The notes beneath the pieces are model-generated. The model was not told the origin of the DNA and made no database searches. It saw nothing but the letters and a program-made list of their open reading frames with translations. From NCBI GenBank assembly GCA_003550445.1, contig PUKG01000205.1:1-8805 (forward strand): 8,805 nt of DNA. Direction: 5' to 3'. The DNA comes from Halobacteroidaceae bacterium (GTDB lineage: Bacteria; Bacillota; Halanaerobiia; B1SED10-174). The translations under genes were made by a program, and so were the position numbers. Every line of letters starts with the position of its first letter. Position 1 is the stretch's first letter. Shown one piece after another: positions 1-5,771 of the stretch.

Positions 1-1
1 C

Positions 2-193
2 CGGGAAGTAATGGAAGAATGGAAAGAAACCTGGCTCAGAGAAACACAAAAAATTCCCTGGGGAGAAAGATTTCGCAAAACACTTGTAGCGGAAATTGAA
101 AGTGTTTATTCAAACATAATTGATGCGGGCTACCTTCTTGGGCCCGGGAAGTTCGTAATTAAGGCCAGAAAGGGTCTGGCGGGAAGGGGTTGA
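2..193 (+). CDS. 3' end of an unrecognised protein, cut by the window start
   Basis: The reading frame is open from the first bases of the window (R-E-V before the first ATG at 11) to a TGA at 191-193, so the 5' part probably lies outside. The ATG at 11 has only a GGGAAG two bases before it, too close for a good ribosome binding site, so I treat it as internal. The visible ~63 residues are charged, then give GYLLGPGKFVIKARKG near the end. A final strand of the kind FVIKARK also closes many class I methyltransferases, but this is too short to assign a function. Only 4 bp separate the stop from the next gene, which suggests one operon. Confidence 0.6.
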   Translation, partial: REVMEEWKETWLRETQKIPWGERFRKTLVAEIESVYSNIIDAGYLLGPGKFVIKARKGLAGRG

Positions 194-197
194 TTTT

Positions 198-962
198 ATG
201 GAAAAATCGATTAGAGTTGCCCTGGAAACCAATGGCAGGGGCTTTTTGGGTCACATTATTAATCTTCCCGGGGCTTTTGTGCGGGGAAGAACAGAATATG
301 AAGCCTTGAAAAAAGTTCCCGTTGAAGCCGAACGATACCTGAACTGGGCAGAAAAAGTGCCTGAGTGCAAGAAAATTTTAGACTTCCCGGCAAACTCCAA
401 CGCCTTAAAGGATTTTGATGTTGAAGTTGCCCAGGTTCATAGAACCCATTTAACTGTTGAGGAAGCAGATTCGGATATTTTGCTGGATACTGATAGGGAA
501 GTTTTATCCCGGGAAGAATTTTTCCTTTTCCGGGATTTAATTACCCAATCTGCTGATGACGTCTTTACCCTATCCAAAGAAACCTCTGAACCACAATGGG
601 ATGACCCAAAAAGAAATCGAAAAACTTTCTACGGGAAACTCCCCTCGTCAATCCAGGAAATAATGGAACATATTGACCAGGTCCAGTACTTTTATCTTTC
701 CAGGATAGGGATTGTTGTTGAACCCAGAGGAACTTTTTTGCAACGGCGGGATTACTGTATGGAAAAACTGGCTGAAAGATTTGAGAAAAAAAGCAACGGA
801 AAAATTTATAGTTTAGATGGGGAAGAATGGACCTTAAAGAAGGTTATGCGCAGGTTTTTGTGGCATGACCGTATTCACGCCAGGGCAATGGCCAAAATTT
901 TAATAGCCCAGCAAGAAAGGGGTATTATTTTTAGTTTTGATGACCCCTTTAATTTCTTTTAA
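198..962 (+). CDS. HicB-like domain fused to a DinB-fold putative metalloprotein
   Basis: This is a 254-residue soluble protein with two parts. Residues about 4-52 (RVALETNGRGFLGHI, then INLPGAFVRGRTEYEAL and an E-A-ERYLNW helix) look like the HicB/UPF0150 fold: strand, G-x-LPG turn, A/G-T-EAL helix. Residues about 100-245 resemble the DinB/YfiT four-helix bundle. H158 (IMEHIDQVQYFY) plus H223 and H227 (WHDRIHARAM, an H-x3-H pair) form the three-histidine metal site typical of that family. DinB-fold proteins include thiol-dependent transferases and many of unknown role, so substrate and reaction are not assignable. AAGGGG at 184-189 lies 8 bp before the ATG. No HicA-like toxin ORF adjoins it, so the N-terminal domain is probably not a toxin-antitoxin partner. 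The fold of the C-terminal half is more certain than the HicB call. Confidence 0.8.
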   Translation: MEKSIRVALETNGRGFLGHIINLPGAFVRGRTEYEALKKVPVEAERYLNWAEKVPECKKILDFPANSNALKDFDVEVAQVHRTHLTVEEADSDILLDTDREVLSREEFFLFRDLITQSADDVFTLSKETSEPQWDDPKRNRKTFYGKLPSSIQEIMEHIDQVQYFYLSRIGIVVEPRGTFLQRRDYCMEKLAERFEKKSNGKIYSLDGEEWTLKKVMRRFLWHDRIHARAMAKILIAQQERGIIFSFDDPFNFF

Positions 963-968
963 AGAAAA

Positions 969-1535
969 ATGAAAAAAATAGCCTGCCGGAAAGCAAAAAA
1001 AGAAGATCTTAAGGCAACTTCCGAAATTTATATTCAATGCCTGCAAAAAGATTATTACTTTAAACCTGAAGAATATCTGAAAAAACTTAACCTAATGCAG
1101 GAAGTTGAAGAATGCCAGGAATGGTTAAAAGAAGATCCAGAAAATAATTTGATTTTTGTTGCCGAGAAACATAAAAAAATTTTAGGATATGTTTCAACAG
1201 GCCTGAACAAAGAAGAACCACTTGATTATGAAGGGGAGCTTACCGGGCTTTTTGTTCATCCTGATTACCAGGGTAAAGGAATAGGCCTTTGTTTGATGCA
1301 GACGGGTTGTGAGGCCTTTAAAAGTCTTAAAATTGAAAAGTTCCTTGTCTATAATTACCGAAGGAGTCGCGCCAACCGTTTTTACAGGAATTTAGGAGGT
1401 TTTGTGGTGAGAACCGAAACCCAAAAACCCGGAGGAATGCCTTTAATCACTGATGTATTTGGTTTTCAGACCCGGGATCTTTTGGTTAAGTTGGAAGGAA
1501 TTTTAAATAAGAGGAATGAGTGCAAAGAAGATTAA
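969..1535 (+). CDS. GNAT-family N-acetyltransferase
   Basis: At 188 residues this has the usual length of a single GNAT domain, which moves an acetyl (or other acyl) group from CoA to an amine. The acetyl-CoA pyrophosphate loop is clear: ELTGLFVHPDYQGKGIG at 90-106, with Q101-G102-K103-G104-I105-G106 as the Q/R-x-x-G-x-G/A signature. Motif B follows as ANRFYRNLGGF (135-145), where Y139 sits at the usual general-acid position. The substrate cannot be read. The ATG lies 6 bp after the previous stop and has no strong ribosome binding site, so it is probably translated by coupling to the DinB-fusion gene. It ends 14 bp before the start of the ABC ATPase. Confidence 0.9.
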   Translation: MKKIACRKAKKEDLKATSEIYIQCLQKDYYFKPEEYLKKLNLMQEVEECQEWLKEDPENNLIFVAEKHKKILGYVSTGLNKEEPLDYEGELTGLFVHPDYQGKGIGLCLMQTGCEAFKSLKIEKFLVYNYRRSRANRFYRNLGGFVVRTETQKPGGMPLITDVFGFQTRDLLVKLEGILNKRNECKED

Positions 1536-1537
1536 AC

Positions 1538-1543
1538 GGAGGT
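1538..1543 (+). promoter_or_regulatory. ribosome binding site that sets the ABC ATPase start
   Basis: GGAGGT lies 6 bp before the ATG at 1550. The frame is open further upstream to a GTG at 1520, but that would add ten residues (QRRLNGGNF) encoded by the end of the acetyltransferase gene and the ribosome binding site itself, so 1550 is the better start. Confidence 0.85.
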
Positions 1544-1549
1544 AATTTT

Positions 1550-2539
1550 ATGGAAGACCTTTTAAGGGTTGATGGAATAAGTAAAACCTACCCCAAGAAA
1601 AAAGAAAAAGTAAAGGCCCTGGAAGATGTTAGTTTCCAGGTAAGGGAAGGAGAACTTGTTGGCTTGCTGGGTCCTAACGGGGCAGGAAAAACCACAATGG
1701 TTAAAATAATTTGCGGCCTTGTTGCCCCTGATAAAGGGAAAGTTATGGTTTCAGGGTTTAATCCCTGGGAGAAGAGATCGAAAGCCCTGGAAAACCTCAG
1801 TGCTGTTCTGGAGGGAAACCGAAATATATACTGGCCTTTGACTGTTAGGGAAAACCTTGATTTTTTTGCAGCTCTTAAAGGGGAAAAACCTAAAATGGTT
1901 CGTGGGAGAGTTGATGAATTGATTTCTCTTCTTAACCTGGAAGATAAGGTTAACGTTACAGCAAGGAGCCTTTCCCGGGGTATGCAGCAAAAACTTGCCC
2001 TGGCAGTTGCTTTGGTAGTAGATGTTCCAGTTTTGATCCTTGATGAGCCTACTCTCGGTTTGGACGTGGAATCGGCCCTGGAAATCAGGGGAATGCTGCA
2101 GAATGTTGTCAGGGAAGAGAATAAAACTGTCCTTTTAACCACCCACGATATGCGTTTGGTTAAAGCCGTTTGCCCCAGGGTAATTATTATCAATGAAGGC
2201 AAAATTGTCACCGACGACAGGGTAGATAATCTCCTTAGATTGTTTGAAGTTAAATCCTACAGGTTACACCTGGGAAGTCCTCTTACCCCAGAACAGGAAT
2301 TAGAAGTTAAAGGAATAGAAAACACATTTTTTAGCAACGGAGAAGGCAATGGGGTTTGTATTGATGTCCAACTTGAAGATATGGAGAATCTTTACCTGAT
2401 TCTGGACATTCTTCGGAAAAACAATTCGGCCATTGAATCAATCGAAAGGAAGGAAATAGACCTGGAAGAGGTTTTTTTGGAGATTGTGGGGAGGAGGGGA
2501 GCCAATGGGAAATCTGGTTCTTTTGGGAGCTCAGTTTAA
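1550..2539 (+). CDS. ABC-2 type exporter, ATP-binding subunit (DrrA/CcmA-like)
   Basis: The product is a 329-residue cytoplasmic ATPase that would power the membrane subunit encoded next. Walker A is GPNGAGKT (41-48), the signature is LSRGM (141-145), Walker B is VLILDE (161-166), the D-loop is LGLD (169-172) and the switch histidine is H199 (TTHD). In the Q-loop region the usual Gln appears to be Glu88 (VLEGNRN), a variant I associate with a branch of ABC-2 ATPases. After the nucleotide-binding domain, residues about 235-315 form the small C-terminal domain usual in DrrA-type subunits. The last ~12 residues are Gly/Ser-rich and lie in the 35-nt overlap with the permease gene. The type of transporter is clear; its cargo (drug, peptide or lipid) is not. 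Confidence 0.93.
   Translation: MEDLLRVDGISKTYPKKKEKVKALEDVSFQVREGELVGLLGPNGAGKTTMVKIICGLVAPDKGKVMVSGFNPWEKRSKALENLSAVLEGNRNIYWPLTVRENLDFFAALKGEKPKMVRGRVDELISLLNLEDKVNVTARSLSRGMQQKLALAVALVVDVPVLILDEPTLGLDVESALEIRGMLQNVVREENKTVLLTTHDMRLVKAVCPRVIIINEGKIVTDDRVDNLLRLFEVKSYRLHLGSPLTPEQELEVKGIENTFFSNGEGNGVCIDVQLEDMENLYLILDILRKNNSAIESIERKEIDLEEVFLEIVGRRGANGKSGSFGSSV
2491..2500 (+). promoter_or_regulatory. ribosome binding site that sets the permease start inside the ATPase gene
   Basis: GAGGAGGGGA lies 4 bp before the ATG at 2505, inside the 3' end of the ATPase gene. The longer frame from 2484 would translate this site itself, so 2505 is the likely start. This arrangement supports coupled translation of the two subunits. 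Confidence 0.75.
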
Positions 2540-3278
2540 AAGGGAATTCGTTTATTTAAAAAGGTACTTTTTCAACTTTATCGGGGGGTTTGTAACCCTT
2601 TATGTGGTTTTTCTTTTGATTTTCCTGGGTTTTCGGGGATTAGCCGGGGGAACAGATATGTATGGAACGGGCCTGGGCAATTTGATAGTAGGTTATGTTC
2701 TCTGGGTTTTTGCCATGATGATCTACCAGGATATTTCCTATAATCTTTTTAATGAAGCCCGGGAAGGGATCCTTGAGCAGCTCTATATGTCTCCATTTGG
2801 TTATGTTAGAGTGACAGCTTTCAGGTTAATTGCATCCCTGGCAATAAACTTTATCATGGCTGTAGTTATTCTCCTTGCGATGATGTTATCAACAGGGAGA
2901 TTTTTAAATCTGGATCTGATTTCTCTTTTTCCCCTGGTGATTTTACTTTTAGTCCCCATTTCAGGACTGGGCTTTATTCTCGGGGGCCTGCAACTCCTTT
3001 ATAAAAGGATCCAATCAATTCTACAAGTGGTCCAGTTCCTTTTAGTTGGCGTAATTGTTGCCCCCATCCATTTAGGCTGGACCCAGCTTCTCCCCGGAAC
3101 CATGGCATCTCACCTGGTAAGGGAAGTAATGGTTGGGGAGGTTTTTATTACCGCTCTTCCTTTTTCAAAAATCCTAATAGCCCTTGGAATAGCATTAATT
3201 TATGCTTTCCTCGGTATTTTAATTTTTAAATATTGTGAAAGGGTAGCCATGGTAAGTGGCAGACTTGGACAGTTTTAA
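2505..3278 (+). CDS. ABC-2 type exporter, membrane permease
   Basis: A 257-residue integral membrane protein with six hydrophobic stretches at about 27-47, 60-79, 107-131, 140-163, 174-194 and 222-243. That is the standard ABC-2 half-transporter topology. Between the second and third stretches, EAREGILEQLYMSP (84-97) matches the cytoplasmic coupling-helix consensus E-x-G-x-L-E-x-L-x-x-SP of this family. Only one permease gene accompanies the ATPase, so the transporter is probably a homodimer of this subunit with two ATPases. The gene overlaps the ATPase by 35 nt and is followed after 14 bp by the hydrolase gene. Cargo is unknown. Confidence 0.9.
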   Translation: MGNLVLLGAQFKREFVYLKRYFFNFIGGFVTLYVVFLLIFLGFRGLAGGTDMYGTGLGNLIVGYVLWVFAMMIYQDISYNLFNEAREGILEQLYMSPFGYVRVTAFRLIASLAINFIMAVVILLAMMLSTGRFLNLDLISLFPLVILLLVPISGLGFILGGLQLLYKRIQSILQVVQFLLVGVIVAPIHLGWTQLLPGTMASHLVREVMVGEVFITALPFSKILIALGIALIYAFLGILIFKYCERVAMVSGRLGQF

Positions 3279-3292
3279 CAGGAGGGAGTTTT

Positions 3293-4294
3293 ATGGGGAA
3301 ATACCCAATATACCATGCTAGAGGAAGCCATCAGGAAGTTGGATTGACCCTGGGGAAGAAGTTAGGGAAAAAACTTGAAAAAAATATAGAATATTATATA
3401 AAAAGGCTTGATGAAATAAAGGGAATTAATCATTCTCAGCTGGTTAAAGGAGCAATTAAATGGCTGAGGACTTTACCCCTTGGATACCAGGTGGAACTGG
3501 AAAACATGGCTCTTGGAGCAGGGTGTTCGGTTCATACCGTGGCCAGCTGGCTTTATTCTGACCTTTGTGTTGAAGGTGGTTGCACCTCTTTTATCCATGA
3601 AACCAACGATGGTATTTGGGTAGGGAGGAATAATGATTACCTGATCCCAGGGATCTGGGGATACATTACAATTATTGAAGCACAAGCGAAAATACCTACC
3701 ATGCTTTTTGGCCTGGAAGGAGGGACTTTTTCCGGCACGGGATATAACAAGGAAAAAATCTGGCTCCATTATAACTGGCTGCCGGAAAGGCCCGGGAAAG
3801 GTCTTCCCCCATTCGTTTTTCACCGCCAGGCCCTGGAAAATTGCTCTTCAATTACTGACTTAGAGAAAATGTTAAAAGAAAAGCCCAGAGACGGAGGGAT
3901 GAACCTTTTTGTTGTAGATGGGAAAAGGGGAGAATATGCTGTATTCGAATGTTCGGGTCAAAAGTTTCGCAAAAGAGAACCGGCTTCTAGAGTCATTGCC
4001 GGGGCAAACCACTATCATTTTCCTGAAATTGCTCCTGAAGGTAACGAGCCTTCTCAAGAATCCCAGGAGAGAGAAAAAAACTTAAAAGAACTGTTTTTGG
4101 GAGAAGAAAATTTAAAAATTCCGGATAGTTACTTTAAAATGCTGGGTAATCCAGGGGTAGAAGCCCGGGGTGAGAACGAAGGAACTGTTTATTCCTGCGT
4201 TGTATGCCCCGAAAAGGATTTAGTTTTTTATTCTGCCGATCCCTATCCTGCTGCAAGCAGTGGGGAGTGGGAAAAAGTAATTTTTAACTGGTGA
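3293..4294 (+). CDS. Peptidase C45 / acyl-CoA:6-APA acyltransferase-like NTN hydrolase
   Basis: The 333-residue product fits the AAT/C45 family, whose members are N-terminal-nucleophile amide hydrolases or acyltransferases that activate by cutting themselves before a cysteine. The sequence shows G-C-T-S-F at 96-100, so Cys97 would be the nucleophile exposed by cleavage after Gly96. GRNNDY (111-116) corresponds to the family's G-R-N-x-D-[WFY] motif, and GANHYHF (237-243) to the later T/A-N-H-[FY] substrate-site motif. There is no signal peptide, so it should act in the cytoplasm. AGGAGGG ends 6 bp before the ATG. The gene is last in the operon, ends in tandem stops (TGA TAG) and is followed directly by a terminator. 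Known relatives cleave or exchange acyl groups on amines or beta-lactam nuclei; here the substrate is open. Confidence 0.87.
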   Translation: MGKYPIYHARGSHQEVGLTLGKKLGKKLEKNIEYYIKRLDEIKGINHSQLVKGAIKWLRTLPLGYQVELENMALGAGCSVHTVASWLYSDLCVEGGCTSFIHETNDGIWVGRNNDYLIPGIWGYITIIEAQAKIPTMLFGLEGGTFSGTGYNKEKIWLHYNWLPERPGKGLPPFVFHRQALENCSSITDLEKMLKEKPRDGGMNLFVVDGKRGEYAVFECSGQKFRKREPASRVIAGANHYHFPEIAPEGNEPSQESQEREKNLKELFLGEENLKIPDSYFKMLGNPGVEARGENEGTVYSCVVCPEKDLVFYSADPYPAASSGEWEKVIFNW

Positions 4295-4300
4295 TAGAAA

Positions 4301-4328
4301 AAAAGAGCTGATCTTACGGCTCTTTTTT
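4301..4328 (+). terminator. intrinsic terminator after the C45 hydrolase gene
   Basis: AAAAGAGCTG (4301-4310) pairs with CGGCTCTTTT (4317-4326) around a six-base loop, with one T-G pair. The T run extends to 4328. It starts 6 bp after the stop codon and closes the first operon. Confidence 0.85.
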
Positions 4329-4357
4329 GTTTTAAAGGTGGATTTAAAGATAGGAAT

Positions 4358-4386
4358 TTGCATTATTAAAAAAAAGGTAGTACAAT
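4358..4386 (+). promoter_or_regulatory. sigma-A-type promoter of the SHOCT gene
   Basis: TTGCAT (4358-4363) as -35 and TACAAT (4381-4386, five of six consensus bases) as -10 are separated by 17 bp. The expected start of transcription, about 4392-4394, falls inside the adjacent C/G palindrome, so a protein bound there would block initiation. Confidence 0.7.
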
Positions 4387-4390
4387 AGAA

Positions 4391-4407
4391 ATACCCCCCG
4401 GGGGTAT
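4391..4407 (+). promoter_or_regulatory. CsoR/CstR-type operator (predicted)
   Basis: A 17-bp pseudo-palindrome: ATA, six C, five G, TAT. From memory of the family, CsoR copper repressors and their CstR (persulfide) and RcnR relatives bind sites built as an A/T flank, a C tract and a G tract with TAC...GTA ends. The site lies 4 bp after the -10 box, over the predicted transcription start, where a repressor would be effective. No gene for such a regulator lies in the window, so the assignment rests on the DNA pattern and position only. Confidence 0.6.
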
Positions 4408-4448
4408 AAGTTTTTGCAACCCTCTAACCACTGGAAGGAGGTTTTTGT

Positions 4449-4697
4449 ATGCACTGGTGGCCGCACATGGGAACAGGAGGTTGGTTTATGGTTATCTTCT
4501 CGATAATAGTAATTGTAGCCATTGTCTGGGTAATAGCCTATCTTTTGAAAGAACAGGGATCGAGAGAAAAAGGATCAGCAACCAATGAAAAAGAAGATCC
4601 AATAGAAATTGCCCGCCTTAGATATGCCCGTGGCGAAATCAAAAAGGAAGAAATGGAAGAAATAATTGACAACCTTAAAAAGCAAAAAAGAAGTTGA
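4449..4697 (+). CDS. small single-pass membrane protein with C-terminal SHOCT domain
   Basis: An 82-residue protein with a short N-terminus (MHWWPHMGTGGW) containing His2, His6, Met1, Met7 and two Trp, one membrane helix at about 12-33, a charged linker, and a SHOCT motif at about 50-77 (DPIEIARLRYARGEI, then KKEEMEEIIDNL). SHOCT is a short helical oligomerisation-type domain found at the C-terminus of many small proteins; its role here is unknown. AAGGAGG at 4435-4441 lies 7 bp before the ATG. The gene stands alone between its own promoter with a CsoR-like operator and a terminator. His and Met near the membrane plus the operator suggest, as an inference, a role in copper or other soft-metal response. 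Similar small SHOCT proteins occur near metal-handling genes in Bacillota, as I recall. Confidence 0.85.
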   Translation: MHWWPHMGTGGWFMVIFSIIVIVAIVWVIAYLLKEQGSREKGSATNEKEDPIEIARLRYARGEIKKEEMEEIIDNLKKQKRS

Positions 4698-4719
4698 TTT
4701 TACAAAACAAAAACTGAAC

Positions 4720-4746
4720 AAACCCGGGGAACCGGGTTTTTCTTTT
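4720..4746 (+). terminator. intrinsic terminator after the SHOCT gene
   Basis: AAACCCGG (4720-4727) pairs perfectly with CCGGGTTT (4732-4739) around a GGAA tetraloop, followed by a T-rich tract. It ends the one-gene transcript. Confidence 0.88.
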
Positions 4747-4764
4747 CCAAGAAGGTTTTTCCCA

Positions 4765-4797
4765 TATAAAGATAGAACTAAAACCTTACTGTTAAGG
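4765..4797 (+). promoter_or_regulatory. possible promoter -10 and inverted repeat before the double-GNAT gene
   Basis: After the terminator a new promoter is needed for the next two genes. TATAAA at 4765-4770 is a plausible -10, but no good -35 is seen at the right distance. A perfect 5-bp inverted repeat, CCTTA (4784-4788) and TAAGG (4793-4797) around CTGT, lies downstream and could be an operator half-site pair or chance. Confidence 0.3.
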
Positions 4798-4826
4798 AAA
4801 GATTATTTTGGAAGGCAGGGAACCCG

Positions 4827-5756
4827 GTGAAAATAGAAATGAGAGAATTAAATAAAGAGGAAGATTACTGGAATATCCGGAACTTTTTACGCCAGATTTT
4901 TCTGGAAAATGGGAGGCATGAAATCTCCTGGCAACCTGCTCGCCTTGATTACTGGCGGTGGCATGTGCTGTTGAACTGCCTGGAAATTGATACCTTAAAA
5001 GGATTAGTATATATTTGGGAAGATGAGCGGGGCCAATTGGCGGGGGTTCTTAACATTGAAGATGAAGGGGAGGTTTTTCTCCAGGTTCACCCGAAGTTTA
5101 AGACCAGGGAATTGGAAGGTCAAATGATTGAAACTGCTGAAAAGAAACTGGCTAAAAACGGGGAGTTACAGGTCTGGGCCCATGAGGACAATCCCACGCT
5201 AATTGAGTTATTAAAAGATAAAGGTTATGTTCCTAAAGAAAACCCGGAAAGAAAACATAGAAAAATTATTGATTCTACGGAAAATTTTAAGCCAGATCTG
5301 GCATCAGGTTACATTATTAGATCTCTGGGAGAAAGAGAAGAATTGCCAGCAAGGGCCTGGGCTTCCTGGCGGGCTTTTCATCCCAATGAAAAAGATGAAG
5401 GTTATTCTGGGTGGGAATGGTACCTTAATATTCAAAAAATGCCCCTTTACCGGAGGGATTTAGACCTGGTTTGTGTTTCGCCAGAGAAGGAAATTTCAGG
5501 ATTTTGTACCATATGGTTTGATGATGTGACCCGCTCGGCCTATTTCGAACCCGTTGGAATTGACCCATCCCATCAAAGAAAAGGACTGGGGAGGGCTTTA
5601 TTAACCGAAGGCCTCGGGAGATTGCAAAAGGTGGGCGCTACTTTAGCCACTGTAGGAGGGTATTCCCCGGCAGCAAATGGGTTATATGGTTCGGTAATGG
5701 GGAGTGATCATCGGAAAATTTTTGCCTGGGAAAAAGAAATTGGTTTTGGAAAATAG
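4827..5756 (+). CDS. double-domain GNAT N-acetyltransferase
   Basis: At 309 residues this is twice the size of a single GNAT. The N-terminal half (about 3-148) keeps the fold pattern (GQLAGVLNIEDEGEVFLQVHP, later HEDNPTLIELLKDKGYV) but has no Q-x-x-G-x-G CoA loop, so it is probably degenerate. The C-terminal half (about 161-305) is intact: YFEPVGIDPSHQRKGLG (239-255) carries the loop Q250-R-K-G-L-G255, followed by PAANGLYGSVG-like motif B (281-291) with N284 and Y287. It should acetylate an unknown amine using acetyl-CoA. The start is GTG at 4827 with AGGGAA (4817-4822) before it; an ATG at 4839 is possible but has no ribosome binding site. It is followed after 15 bp by a methyltransferase gene, so the two are likely co-transcribed. 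Confidence 0.9.
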   Translation: MKIEMRELNKEEDYWNIRNFLRQIFLENGRHEISWQPARLDYWRWHVLLNCLEIDTLKGLVYIWEDERGQLAGVLNIEDEGEVFLQVHPKFKTRELEGQMIETAEKKLAKNGELQVWAHEDNPTLIELLKDKGYVPKENPERKHRKIIDSTENFKPDLASGYIIRSLGEREELPARAWASWRAFHPNEKDEGYSGWEWYLNIQKMPLYRRDLDLVCVSPEKEISGFCTIWFDDVTRSAYFEPVGIDPSHQRKGLGRALLTEGLGRLQKVGATLATVGGYSPAANGLYGSVMGSDHRKIFAWEKEIGFGK

Positions 5757-5771
5757 GAGAGGAGGGTAATT

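Noticed and set aside
198..360. A HicAB toxin-antitoxin pair
   Set aside because: The HicB-like domain is the N-terminus of a DinB fusion, and neither neighbour resembles the small HicA double-stranded-RNA-binding toxin.
1588..2211. Long open frame (207 codons) on the minus strand across the exporter ATPase gene
   Set aside because: It lies wholly opposite a clear ABC ATPase, is Ser/Thr/Arg-rich as expected from antisense reading of this codon usage, and shows no domain or ribosome binding site.
4418..4441. Possible hairpin hiding the SHOCT gene ribosome binding site (CCTC at 4421-4424 with GAGG at 4438-4441)
   Set aside because: Only four contiguous pairs plus a mismatch-separated A/T pair around a 13-base loop; too weak to claim a riboswitch or thermosensor.
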